Positions 53,265-61,807 of a stretch of DNA of 64,000 nucleotides are shown one piece after another; position 1 is the first letter of the stretch; each line of letters starts with the position of its first letter. Made by a program: the position numbers and the translations under genes. This stretch comes from an uncultured Prevotellaceae bacterium. GTDB lineage: Bacteria > Bacteroidota > Bacteroidia > Bacteroidales > Bacteroidaceae. The notes under the pieces are model-generated. The model was not told the DNA's origin, ran no database searches, and saw only the letters and a program-made list of their open reading frames with translations. The stretch covers positions 1 to 64,000 of the forward strand of contig CACXVS010000011.1 in NCBI GenBank assembly GCA_902771155.1, given 5' to 3'.

Positions 53265-53326
53265 TTGATAGTGAATAGTTGATAGTGAATAGTTGATAGT
53301 GAATAGTGGATAGTTGATAGTTATGA
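53257..53326 (+). repeat. Heptad junction array (10 x 7 bp)
   Basis: Alternating GTGAATA and GTTGATA, one GTGGATA, ending GTTATGA. Unit 1 supplies the TAG stop of the membrane-protein gene and unit 10 the ATG of the next gene. Ends with the same 14-mer ATAGTTATGATTAC that flanks the four-helix-bundle gene. Confidence 0.85.
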
Positions 53327-54828
53327 TTACTAGAAGCATGGATTTGAGGAGGTTGATGAATGGCTTGTTGGTGGTACTGCTGTGCGCTGTCGGCTATCAG
53401 CTGTTTACTGCCTGTACATCGACACCGAGGAATGTCGTGAAACAGGAGGCACTGCCTAAGATCTATCCCGACTATATAGGTGTGACCGTCCCTGCAGAAA
53501 TTGCACCATTGAACTTCAATGTCTGTGATGAGGAGATCGACCTGGTTGACGTGGTGGTGAAGGGCTCTAAGGGTGGTGAACTGCATGCGCAGGGCGACTT
53601 TGCCGACTTCGATATCGACGACTGGCACGCCCTGACTCAGCAGAACAAAGGTGGAGAGCTGACGTTTACCGTCTGTGTGAGAAAAGACGGTCAGTGGATG
53701 CAGTATAAGGATTTCTGTGTGAGCGTCAGTCCTTACGGTCTCGATGAGTGGGGGCTGACCTATCGTCGCATCGCTCCGGGTTATGAGGTGTTCAGTAAGA
53801 TGGGACTCTACCAGCGCGACCTCTCTTCGTTCGATGAATATCCGATTATCGAGAATACCCAGGTGCCGGGAATGTGCGTCAATTGCCATGCTGCGCATCA
53901 GACGGATCCGCATCAGTTCGTCTTTCATGTTCGTGGCAATCATGGGGCAACGATGTTCCAGATCGATGGTCGGCGAGAGTGGCTCAAAGCCAGCAACGAC
54001 CAGCTCGGCGGCTCAATGGTCTATCCCTATTGGCATCCGAGTGGCAAGTATTGCGCCTTCTCTACCAACCAGACGCGCCAGGGGTTCCATGTCGTACCCA
54101 ATGAGCGTATCGAGGTGTTTGACCTCTCGAGCGATGTGTTTGTCTATAACCCTGCCACCCATGAGGTCATGACCGACTCACTGATCTCTACCAAGGACTG
54201 GAGCGAGAACTCACCGGTGTTCTCGCCCGACGGACGTACCTTATATTATATGACCTGTAAACAGCAGGACTATCCCGCTCACTATAAGGATGAGAAATAC
54301 AACCTCTGTAAGATTGCCTTCGACCCGGAGACCGGTAAGTATGGCGAACAGGTGGATACCATCTTCAATGCCGTGGCGATGGGGAAGAGTCTCACCTGGC
54401 CGCGCCCTAGCTACGATGGGAAGTACATCCTCTTTACGCTGATGGACTATGGCTATTTCTCCATCTGGCACGAGGAGAGTCAGCAGTGGTTGCTTGACTT
54501 GCAGACGGGAGAGGCCCGCGAACTGGAGGAAATCAACAGTGACAAGGCCGACAGCTATCATAACTGGACGACGAACTCGCGCTGGATTGTCTTTACTAGT
54601 CGTAGGGACGACGGCTACTACAGTAGGCTTTACCTGGCTTCGATCGACGACAAGGGCCGGTTCTCCAAACCGTTCATGTTGCCGCAGCGCCATCCCAGGG
54701 AGTACTATGAGGAGAGTATTTTCTCCTTCAATACCCCCGACTTCACGAAGACAAAGGTTGATTTCGACGCCTACCATGCCGGTCTTGAGATTTCTTCCGA
54801 CCAGCGCATAGAAACCAAGGTGAAATAA
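53323..54828 (+). CDS. CxxCH haem-c / PD40-propeller lipoprotein (copy 2)
   Basis: 501 residues if started at the array ATG at 53323; ATG 53338 (MDLRRLMNG) is equally good. Lipobox LFTAC, beta region with PKIYPDYIGVTVPAEIAPLN, haem motif C185-V-N-C-H189 and PD40 blades (SPVFSPDGRTLYYMTC, PRPSYDGKYILFTL, NSRWIVFTSRRDDG). Very similar to copy 1 in the PxIYPDYIGVT and WGLTYRRI segments. Second gene of module 2. Confidence 0.83.
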   Translation: MITRSMDLRRLMNGLLVVLLCAVGYQLFTACTSTPRNVVKQEALPKIYPDYIGVTVPAEIAPLNFNVCDEEIDLVDVVVKGSKGGELHAQGDFADFDIDDWHALTQQNKGGELTFTVCVRKDGQWMQYKDFCVSVSPYGLDEWGLTYRRIAPGYEVFSKMGLYQRDLSSFDEYPIIENTQVPGMCVNCHAAHQTDPHQFVFHVRGNHGATMFQIDGRREWLKASNDQLGGSMVYPYWHPSGKYCAFSTNQTRQGFHVVPNERIEVFDLSSDVFVYNPATHEVMTDSLISTKDWSENSPVFSPDGRTLYYMTCKQQDYPAHYKDEKYNLCKIAFDPETGKYGEQVDTIFNAVAMGKSLTWPRPSYDGKYILFTLMDYGYFSIWHEESQQWLLDLQTGEARELEEINSDKADSYHNWTTNSRWIVFTSRRDDGYYSRLYLASIDDKGRFSKPFMLPQRHPREYYEESIFSFNTPDFTKTKVDFDAYHAGLEISSDQRIETKVK

Positions 54829-54829
54829 T

Positions 54830-54854
54830 AATAGCGGCTCGCAGGGCCGCTATT
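54830..54854. terminator. Bidirectional terminator between copies 2 and 3
   Basis: AATAGCGGC (54830-54838) / GCCGCTATT (54846-54854), 7-nt loop, between the convergent stop codons. Confidence 0.75.
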
Positions 54855-54855
54855 G

Positions 54856-56304
54856 TTATTTAAATGGAATGGCTTCTTGTTTCATCGCCTTCGCCACATC
54901 CTCGACATCGAAGGGAACCTTTCCCTTGCCCAGTTCCGGGGCGTTGAAGGATTTCAGGTTATTGTCGTAGAAAGTGGGATGCTGCTGGGGCAGACAGAAA
55001 GGTTTGTGAGCCTTACCGTCCTTATCGACATAGCAGAAATAGGGTTTGCCGTAGAGACCGTCGTCGCGCTTCGAGGCGAAGACAAACCAGCGGCTGTTTG
55101 ACGACCAGGCGTGATAGGTGTCGCTCTTCGGACTGTTCACGATGGTGAGGGAGTCGATGGCACCCGTCTGCAGGTTCATCATCTGAAGGTCGGCTTCTGG
55201 ATGCCAGATGGGGAAGGTGCCGTAGTCGGCAACGGTGTAGAGGATGAACTTCCCGTCGGGAGAGATGCGAGGATGGCACACGCTCCGCTGGTTGAAGAGG
55301 GTATCGACCTCGGTGCCGATGGTGCCTGTGCCCTCATCGAAAGGAATGCGCACCAGGCTGTACTGAAGCTGACGGATGTCGGTGGGCAGACTGACGGTAT
55401 CGGCGGCACAGTAGTAGATGTATTTCCCGTCTGGCGAGAAGGTCGGGAAGGTCTCGAACTTCAGACTGTCACTCAATAGTGGTGAGGAGATGACCCGGTG
55501 CTCCTCCATATCGGCCACGAAGACATTCGACGAGGCATCATAGACCTCGAGTCGTTTGCTGGGGTCGCTGTGGAAGGCAGGGATAATCTTCTGGGTGGAG
55601 TAGGTGATATAGCGCCCGGTGGGACTGAATCCGAAATACACACTACCAGGGATGCTGAGTTTGCTCAGTTCTCCCTTACGGTTCAGGATGGCTCCACCCC
55701 CCTGGCCGCGAACGTACATCATGGAGAGTTCGGGTGATTGGTTGGCGTAGGTATGGCAGTTCATACAGCGGTTCTCCAGCTGTTCGTAGTGTCCGAGGGC
55801 GTTCACGTCGAAGTTCTCCACACAGCGCTGCTGAATCTGTACGTGGTTCCATATCTCGTAGTCGGGTTCAATGAGCCGGTAGGTGAGATAGGGGTCAACC
55901 TCGTCTTTCACCACCTGCCATTCGAAGGGCTTGTATGCCGTCCATCGTCCATCGATGAGGGCGGTAATGGTGACGCTTAGTGTCTGACCAGCCGATTGCT
56001 GCATCAGTGCTTTCCAGTCGTCGATGTCAAACACGGCCTCGTTGCCGCTGGCATTCAGCGTGAGACTTCCCACCTTTACCTCCAGGGCCTCACAATGCCC
56101 CCTCAGCAGAAAGTTCAGCGGGGCGATATTCTGAGGGATGGTCACGTTGCAGTAGTCGGGGTAGATGGGCGGCAGTTCATTGCTCTTCTGCACGTTCTCC
56201 GGCGTAGGCGTACAGCCAGTGAATAGTTGATAGCTGATAGTGAATAGTAGTACTACCACTATGCCATTCAACATCCTTCTCAAATCCATGCTTTTTCTAA
56301 TCAT
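54856..56304 (-). CDS. CxxCH haem-c / PD40-propeller lipoprotein (copy 3)
   Basis: 482 residues from the ATG at 56304 (ATG 56289 is an alternative). Signal peptide ends YQLFTGC and is coded partly by a heptad array (56219-56246). Haem motif C180-M-N-C-H184 (after QLENR), then PD40 blades (FPTFSPDGKYIYYCAA, HPRISPDGKFILYTV, NSRWFVFASKRDDG). Less like copies 1 and 2 in the first 150 residues. Inverted relative to the other copies, but the gene order within the module (membrane protein, then haem protein) is the same. Confidence 0.83.
   Translation of the reverse strand: MIRKSMDLRRMLNGIVVVLLFTISYQLFTGCTPTPENVQKSNELPPIYPDYCNVTIPQNIAPLNFLLRGHCEALEVKVGSLTLNASGNEAVFDIDDWKALMQQSAGQTLSVTITALIDGRWTAYKPFEWQVVKDEVDPYLTYRLIEPDYEIWNHVQIQQRCVENFDVNALGHYEQLENRCMNCHTYANQSPELSMMYVRGQGGGAILNRKGELSKLSIPGSVYFGFSPTGRYITYSTQKIIPAFHSDPSKRLEVYDASSNVFVADMEEHRVISSPLLSDSLKFETFPTFSPDGKYIYYCAADTVSLPTDIRQLQYSLVRIPFDEGTGTIGTEVDTLFNQRSVCHPRISPDGKFILYTVADYGTFPIWHPEADLQMMNLQTGAIDSLTIVNSPKSDTYHAWSSNSRWFVFASKRDDGLYGKPYFCYVDKDGKAHKPFCLPQQHPTFYDNNLKSFNAPELGKGKVPFDVEDVAKAMKQEAIPFK
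56219..56246 (+). repeat. Heptad array inside the signal-peptide coding sequence
   Basis: Plus strand: GTGAATA, GTTGATA, GCTGATA, GTGAATA (4 x 7 bp); on the coding strand it encodes the h-region LFTISYQLFT of copy 3. Confidence 0.7.
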
Positions 56305-56337
56305 AACTATCCACTATAATCTATTCACTATCCACTA
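56302..56337 (-). repeat. Heptad junction array, DUF6057 copy 3 / haem protein copy 3
   Basis: Minus strand from the TAG stop: TAG, TGGATAG, TGAATAG, ATTATAG, TGGATAG, TTATG, with the ATG of the haem-protein gene at the end (ATAGTTATGATTAG). Confidence 0.7.
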
Positions 56338-57738
56338 AATCTCAGGTGCTTTAACTTTGTCGAAGTAATACCAGTAGGTGTCCTTAAACTTGGGATTACC
56401 CCGTTGGTCGTTGTATTCCATAAAGCGTCGTATCACGTCCTGACTCTGGATGTAGCGCTGCCAGTCTTCCTGTGGGGCATTAGTGCCAGCCAGCCAGATG
56501 CAGAGGGCCTCCTGATAGAGCTTTTTGATGCGAGGCTTGCCTGTCTCGATACAATAGCGGTCGTAGTCGCGCTTGAAGTTTTCAATGTCCTTCAGCAACA
56601 GGGTGCTACAGAGGATATAGTCGAGGGCAATGGTGTTATCGGGATTGGCATCGAGCAACTGCATCATCAGGAAGTGGGCATTGTCGGTGATGGTGATCGT
56701 GTCGTGACGGTTCACCATCTTGATCTTCTCCTTATAGATATCCTTGCCATGCCGTCTGATGTTCTCTGCCCACTGGCGATAGACGAGTGTCTTGTCGAGA
56801 ATACGCAGGTATTTCTCTGCAGCCAACGAGTCGCCGCTCACGATGTTGCACTCAGCCAGGCGCCGCATCATACGGACATTGCGGTTATCGCGAGAGAAGA
56901 CGTTTGTCATCATGGCAGCCCTCTCCGTAAAGGTCATGTCGCCCAATGCCCAGTAGAGCTCGTTCATGTTTCGAATGGTGAGCATGGGCGTCTCCGGCCC
57001 GATCCGATAGAACGTGCCGAGGTCGGTAGGCGTAAATTTCAACAGGTTGTCGGGCAGTTGTCCGCGCTGTGCCTGAACCAGATTGTAGAAAAACAGCATC
57101 TGAGAAGTCCACCGGTCATAGCCCTCCACCATCTTGATGACCTTATTGTGGTTGCCGAAATAGTATTCACAATCCACGGCGAAGTCTTTTTCGAGGATGA
57201 AGTCAGGACTTTGTATCTTCTTCACTTCCGGGATGCCGAAGAGCAGATAGCAGGGTAACAGACCGCATGCCAAGACTGAGAATTTCAGCAACCTGCGATT
57301 CATGACGGACACCAGCCAAAGCAAGAGGCACCAGCCCATGACAGAGATGGTGGAAGAGAGTCGGTAGCTCGTACTGAAATGGCAGACAGCCACGAACGTC
57401 ATCACCATCAGTGCCAGTACCAAGGCTACGATGCGGCTCACCTTGAAGTTACGTAGCCCTATATATAATAAGGTGGCGATGGCGAGCAGACAGAGCGTCA
57501 GAATCGTGGCGCCAACGTAGAGGTAATAATAGAACTGCGTCAGGAAATCGCCAATAAGACGTGCCAGCCATCCAGAACCACGGTAGGTCTCGATATAGTC
57601 GCATGAATAAAGGAAAATCTGATTCTGCTCCTGAAAGAAGAAATGATAAGGATACCAGAACTGGAAGAAACACCAGATGATGATGGCCCATAGGACAATC
57701 ACCGCTGTGGGGTGATATCTTGATAGAAGTTTCTTCAT
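56335..57738 (-). CDS. Polytopic membrane protein, DUF6057-like (copy 3)
   Basis: 467 residues. About 6-7 membrane helices with YPYHFFFQEQNQIFLYSCDY and the GWLARLIGDFLTQFYYY segment matching copies 1 and 2, then a helical region (YWALGDMTFTERAAMM, RRLAECNIVSGDSLAAEKYL). The shortest copy and the most divergent. Start ATG overlaps the stop of the threonine-aldolase-like gene (ATGA), so it is translationally coupled to it. Confidence 0.78.
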   Translation of the reverse strand: MKKLLSRYHPTAVIVLWAIIIWCFFQFWYPYHFFFQEQNQIFLYSCDYIETYRGSGWLARLIGDFLTQFYYYLYVGATILTLCLLAIATLLYIGLRNFKVSRIVALVLALMVMTFVAVCHFSTSYRLSSTISVMGWCLLLWLVSVMNRRLLKFSVLACGLLPCYLLFGIPEVKKIQSPDFILEKDFAVDCEYYFGNHNKVIKMVEGYDRWTSQMLFFYNLVQAQRGQLPDNLLKFTPTDLGTFYRIGPETPMLTIRNMNELYWALGDMTFTERAAMMTNVFSRDNRNVRMMRRLAECNIVSGDSLAAEKYLRILDKTLVYRQWAENIRRHGKDIYKEKIKMVNRHDTITITDNAHFLMMQLLDANPDNTIALDYILCSTLLLKDIENFKRDYDRYCIETGKPRIKKLYQEALCIWLAGTNAPQEDWQRYIQSQDVIRRFMEYNDQRGNPKFKDTYWYYFDKVKAPEI

Positions 57739-58763
57739 CCGAGTATCCTTTCTAATTCATCGATTTCTGCTTCCGTCGTGGCCCAACTGGTCACGAAGCG
57801 ACAGATGGTGTGGTGCCTGTCGGTCTGACCAAAGTGGGAAAACTCCACCTTACGACTGAGTTTCTCTGCCTGTTCGTTGTCGAGAATCACAAACTGCTGG
57901 TTCGTGGGGGAATCGACATAGAACTCAAAGCCCTTGCGGATGAAGAGCTCCTTCATCCTCATGGCCATCTTAATGGCATGTTCCGAGAGTTTGAAATAGA
58001 GTTTGTCGGTAAACAAGGCCTCGAACTGCAGACCAATCAATGCTCCTTTGGCTATTACGGCTCCGTGTTGCTTCTGAATCGAGAAGAAGTGCTTGTGCGC
58101 CTTACGGTTGGTGAAGACCACTGCCTCACCACAGAGTGCACCGATCTTCGTGCCTCCGATATAGAACACATCGCAGTGACGGGCCAGATAGGGCAGGGTG
58201 ATATCGTTGCCATCGGCCATCAGACCATAACCCAGACGTGCGCCGTCGATGTAAAGCGGAATCTCGTAATTCTGACATACCTGATAGATGTCTTTGAGCT
58301 CCTTGGCCGAATAGAGCGTGCCAAACTCAGTGGGGAAGGTGATATACACCAGTCCGGGGTGCACGGCATGATCCTTGTTACCGTCGTGCATATAGTCGTC
58401 GAGATACTTGTCGAGCACCTTGGCTTCCATCTTGCCCTGATAGTCGGGGAGGGTTATGATCTTATGCTCCGTAAACTCCACGGCACCGGCCTCGTGTACA
58501 TTGATATGCCCGGAGCCTACACAGATAACTCCTTCATACTGATACAGCATCGAGTCGATGGTGGTGGCGTTGGTCTGGGTACCTCCCGTCAGGAAGAATA
58601 TCTGGGCATCTGGCAGTCCGCAAGCCTCACGGATACAGTGCTTGGCGCGCTCAGAGAATTCATCGAAACCATAGGGTGTCGGCTTGGCATTGTTGTGCCT
58701 GATGAGGTTGTCGAGCACCTGCTGACAGGCTCCATTGTTATAGTCACATTCGAATGATATCAT
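57735..58763 (-). CDS. Threonine aldolase-like PLP enzyme
   Basis: 342 residues of the beta-eliminating-lyase / low-specificity threonine aldolase family (fold type I PLP). Cleaves threonine or allo-threonine to glycine and acetaldehyde if a true aldolase. Landmarks: FLTGGTQTNATTID, the HEAGAVEF segment (His stacking on PLP), IDGARLGYGLM and GGTKIGALCGEAVVF with the probable PLP lysine. Upstream is a TAACTTTGC -7 element. Ends in a 4-nt overlap with the DUF6057-like copy 3 gene. Confidence 0.87.
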   Translation of the reverse strand: MISFECDYNNGACQQVLDNLIRHNNAKPTPYGFDEFSERAKHCIREACGLPDAQIFFLTGGTQTNATTIDSMLYQYEGVICVGSGHINVHEAGAVEFTEHKIITLPDYQGKMEAKVLDKYLDDYMHDGNKDHAVHPGLVYITFPTEFGTLYSAKELKDIYQVCQNYEIPLYIDGARLGYGLMADGNDITLPYLARHCDVFYIGGTKIGALCGEAVVFTNRKAHKHFFSIQKQHGAVIAKGALIGLQFEALFTDKLYFKLSEHAIKMAMRMKELFIRKGFEFYVDSPTNQQFVILDNEQAEKLSRKVEFSHFGQTDRHHTICRFVTSWATTEAEIDELERILG

Positions 58764-58784
58764 GCTTGTAGTTGCGATTTTGGT

Positions 58785-58793
58785 GCAAAGTTA
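58785..58793 (-). promoter_or_regulatory. -7 element of the threonine-aldolase unit
   Basis: TAACTTTGC on the minus strand, 21 nt before the ATG at 58763; weak -33. Confidence 0.5.
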
Positions 58794-58815
58794 CAAAAAT
58801 CTAAGTATTTATTCG

Positions 58816-58824
58816 TATCTTTGC
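58816..58824 (+). promoter_or_regulatory. -7 element of the DUF3089 gene
   Basis: TATCTTTGC, 21 nt before the ATG at 58846; the leader carries a strong GAGGAG ribosome site, rare in this window. Confidence 0.55.
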
Positions 58825-58845
58825 ACCAAAATTCTTCGAGGAGCG

Positions 58846-59829
58846 ATGAAGTCAGGATTAAAAACGGCATTTTTAACTCTGTGGGCTATCATGGGAACGG
58901 GGTGCGCCATCCATAGCGTGGCCCTTCAGCAAGAGTCTGAGCCTCTGGTAGCCGGCCCTGTTCCGCCTGCGCCAGATTATGCTGATTCCACCCAGTGGTA
59001 TATCCGCGACAGGGGTGCCGATGTCGATCTGTTTTATATCATTTCTACCGAGACTGGTTTTCACATGACTGGTACAGACACCTGCCATTTTGCTGATACT
59101 CACGATGACTATCTGCGTGGTAGGATGCGCCACGAGATGCATGCTGTCGATTCGTTCTATTCAGGTGGTCTGAACTATTTCTCTCCTTATTACCGTCAGG
59201 TGTCCATGCAGTCGTGGGCTCATCAAGAAACGGCTTTTGCCCGTCTGCCTCTGGCTTTGTACGATTGTCGTCGTAGTTGGGACTATTATATCAAACACCT
59301 CAATCACGGTCGTCCGTTTATCATCGCGGGTTTCAGTCAGGGAGCTCATGCCATGATGAATGTGATGCGTCACATGCCCGATAGTCTGGCCAAGCGTATG
59401 GTGGCATTCTATTGCATCGGCTATAAGGTAACGGCTGAGGACACGGCAGCCTGTCGTCTTTTACGACCAGCCAAGGGTGCTACGGATACTGGTATCACCA
59501 TCTGCTTCAACTCTGTCAAGGCACTTGAGTCTGAGATCGATGTGGTGAGCAAGGGTAATCTGTTCTGCATCAACCCCGTCAACTGGCGTACGGATACAGT
59601 GCCTGCACCATTTGTTAATTATGGTAGGAAGAAGAACGATACGCTTACCGCTCAACTCGATCCTGAGAGTCGTCTGCTGTTTATTAGTGGTTATGCCGAC
59701 GACAAGCCGATGGCTGTCATTGGTAAACCGGGAAACTATCATAACATGGAACTGAAGTTCTTCTATCCTTATATCCGTCAGAATATGGCTGACCGTGTTG
59801 CAGCCTTTATGGCGAAAAAAGAAGAGTGA
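58846..59829 (+). CDS. DUF3089-type alpha/beta-hydrolase lipoprotein
   Basis: 327 residues from the ATG at 58846, behind a -7 element and a GAGGAG ribosome site; the upstream in-frame extension is not needed. Lipoprotein signal (LWAIMGTGC). Alpha/beta-hydrolase-like DUF3089 fold: DVDLFYIISTETGF, the nucleophile elbow GFSQGAHAM, and a C-terminal HNME segment that may hold the catalytic His. Likely a periplasmic or surface esterase/lipase; substrate unknown. Convergent with the amylase gene. Confidence 0.82.
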   Translation: MKSGLKTAFLTLWAIMGTGCAIHSVALQQESEPLVAGPVPPAPDYADSTQWYIRDRGADVDLFYIISTETGFHMTGTDTCHFADTHDDYLRGRMRHEMHAVDSFYSGGLNYFSPYYRQVSMQSWAHQETAFARLPLALYDCRRSWDYYIKHLNHGRPFIIAGFSQGAHAMMNVMRHMPDSLAKRMVAFYCIGYKVTAEDTAACRLLRPAKGATDTGITICFNSVKALESEIDVVSKGNLFCINPVNWRTDTVPAPFVNYGRKKNDTLTAQLDPESRLLFISGYADDKPMAVIGKPGNYHNMELKFFYPYIRQNMADRVAAFMAKKEE

Positions 59830-59847
59830 GGCTCGCCTCACTCTTTT
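59822..59847. terminator. Terminator between DUF3089 gene and amylase gene
   Basis: AAGAGTGAGGC / GCCTCACTCTT, 11-bp arms (tetraloop CTCG if the inner C-G pair opens) followed by TT. It overlaps the DUF3089 stop codon. Confidence 0.7.
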
Positions 59848-59851
59848 CCTG

Positions 59852-61783
59852 TTAGTAATCCAGCACCAGACTCTGTCTTGGCTTCAGTTTGAGATCCTTC
59901 GAAAGGTCGTAGTAGCGACCAGTCAGAACATCCTTTGCCTTCGCCGTATGACCAATCACCTCAGCATAGCGCCCCACTTCCATCGTGGCTGGCTTTGAGG
60001 TACCGTTCAGGATGACCAAGGCCGTCTTGCCCTGGTACTGACGGGCGATGACATAGACACCCTTGTAGGGGATAAACTGTGTCTGAGAACCTTTGATGAT
60101 CACGTCGTTGTTCAGACGCCAGTGCAGTAGTCTGCTAGTCCAGGCAAACATACTCTGCTCGTCCTTCGTACGACCTTCCTTGGTGAAACAGTTGTGGGTG
60201 TCGCCAGGGAATCCGCCAGGGAAGTCGCAACGTACATTACCGTCTGTCACTTCCTTCGTACCGTTCATCAGCACTTCCGTACCATAATATAACTGGGGGA
60301 TGCGGTTGATGGTCAGTAACAGAGCCAGTGCCTGCTTCAGAGCCAGCGTGTCCTTGCCATTGCCCAGGAAACGGTCTGTGTCATGGTTTTCGATAAAGGC
60401 CATCACACTCGAGGGGTTGGGGTAGAGGTAGTCATACACAAACGAGCCATAGAGTCGGTTCAACCCGTTCCACCAGGCATCGGTCTCTTCGTTCTTGGCC
60501 TGATTCAGCTTGTCGAAGAAAGAGAAGTCCATCACCGTCTTCAGATACGAATTGTTCTTGGCGAGTTTCGAGTCCTTCTGCCAGGTAGCGGTATAGGCGG
60601 GCTCAGTCACCCACGTCTCACCCACGGTGTTGAAGTTGGGATATTCCTCGTTGAGTTCCTTCATCCACTGGGCCATCGGTCCAGCATAGGCATAGGGATA
60701 GGTATCCATACGGATGCCGTCGATGCCTACCGTCTCAATCCACCAGATGGAGTTCTGGATGAGGTAGCGCATCAGGTGAGGATTATTCTGGTTCAGGTCG
60801 GGCATGGAGGGTACGAACCATCCCTCTACCGTCTCTTTCAGGTCCACTTTCGAGGCATAGGGATCTACCACTGGTGTCAGCTTGTACGATGTCTGCAGAT
60901 AAGCACTCTTTGCAGGCTCCGACCCATCGCTGTTGGCTGTAAAGCCTGTCATGGGATCCCGACCAGACTTCTCTTCCGTGAGCCATTCTGGGGTGTTGAG
61001 CCAATCCTTTGAAGGCATATCCTGAGTCCAGGGGTGCTCAAAACCGCTATGGTTGAAGATCATGTCCATCACCACCTTCAGTCCCTTGGCATGGGCTTCG
61101 TCGCAAAGGCGCTTGTAGTCGTCGTTGCTACCAAAACGGGGATCCACCTGATAGTAGTTCGTGGTGGCATAGCCATGATAGGTCGAATAACCGTTCTTGG
61201 AGTCAGGTGAGTCGTTCTCCAATACAGGGGTAAACCAGAGTGCCGTCACACCCAGTTCCTTGAAATAGTCCAAGTGTTCACGGATACCATTCAAATCTCC
61301 ACCATGTCGCAACGAGGGTTTTGTACGATCCTCCACATAGTGGCGCATCCCCTTGATCTGTGTAGGATGGTTGGCTCCCTGTGCAAAACGGTCAGGCATC
61401 AGCATATAGAGCACGTCGGCATTGGTAAAGCCCATGCGCTTGTCACCGCTCATCTCGCGCTGTTTCAGCTGATAGGGCACCTTCGTCTTGCCGAAGCAGA
61501 GTGTCATCGTGCCAGGCTGCGCATCTTTCACGTTCATGTAGATCAATAGGTAGTTGGGCGAGTCGAGGCGCACCAGACTGTCTATCCTCACACCGGGATA
61601 GTCTGTCGTCACACTCTCCACATCTCGGATGCCAGGTCCGTACACCATCAGTTGCACTTGTGGGTTCTTCAGTCCCACATACCAGTCAGTTGGTTCGATT
61701 TTGGTAATCACCGCTTTCTTTGCTGCACTCATTGTCAATACATTAGCCATCAGAATGGCCGTTAATAATAAAATCTTTCGCAT
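59852..61783 (-). CDS. SusA-like GH13 alpha-amylase / neopullulanase
   Basis: 643 residues: signal peptide (about 1-20), N-terminal beta domain of the cyclomaltodextrinase type (about 25-110), GH13 catalytic barrel (DVLYMLMPDRFAQG onward) and a C-terminal beta domain. Catalytic residues: nucleophile D360 in GIRMDTYPY, acid/base E389 in VGETWV and the transition-state Asp in FIENHDTDR. Periplasmic maltooligosaccharide hydrolase like SusA, degrading imported starch fragments. The regulator gene next to it, on the same strand, probably senses maltooligosaccharides. No susB/susD for starch is in view; the locus may continue to the right. Confidence 0.9.
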   Translation of the reverse strand: MRKILLLTAILMANVLTMSAAKKAVITKIEPTDWYVGLKNPQVQLMVYGPGIRDVESVTTDYPGVRIDSLVRLDSPNYLLIYMNVKDAQPGTMTLCFGKTKVPYQLKQREMSGDKRMGFTNADVLYMLMPDRFAQGANHPTQIKGMRHYVEDRTKPSLRHGGDLNGIREHLDYFKELGVTALWFTPVLENDSPDSKNGYSTYHGYATTNYYQVDPRFGSNDDYKRLCDEAHAKGLKVVMDMIFNHSGFEHPWTQDMPSKDWLNTPEWLTEEKSGRDPMTGFTANSDGSEPAKSAYLQTSYKLTPVVDPYASKVDLKETVEGWFVPSMPDLNQNNPHLMRYLIQNSIWWIETVGIDGIRMDTYPYAYAGPMAQWMKELNEEYPNFNTVGETWVTEPAYTATWQKDSKLAKNNSYLKTVMDFSFFDKLNQAKNEETDAWWNGLNRLYGSFVYDYLYPNPSSVMAFIENHDTDRFLGNGKDTLALKQALALLLTINRIPQLYYGTEVLMNGTKEVTDGNVRCDFPGGFPGDTHNCFTKEGRTKDEQSMFAWTSRLLHWRLNNDVIIKGSQTQFIPYKGVYVIARQYQGKTALVILNGTSKPATMEVGRYAEVIGHTAKAKDVLTGRYYDLSKDLKLKPRQSLVLDY

Positions 61784-61807
61784 ATTGTTTTTAGTTTATA
61801 ATAGTTG

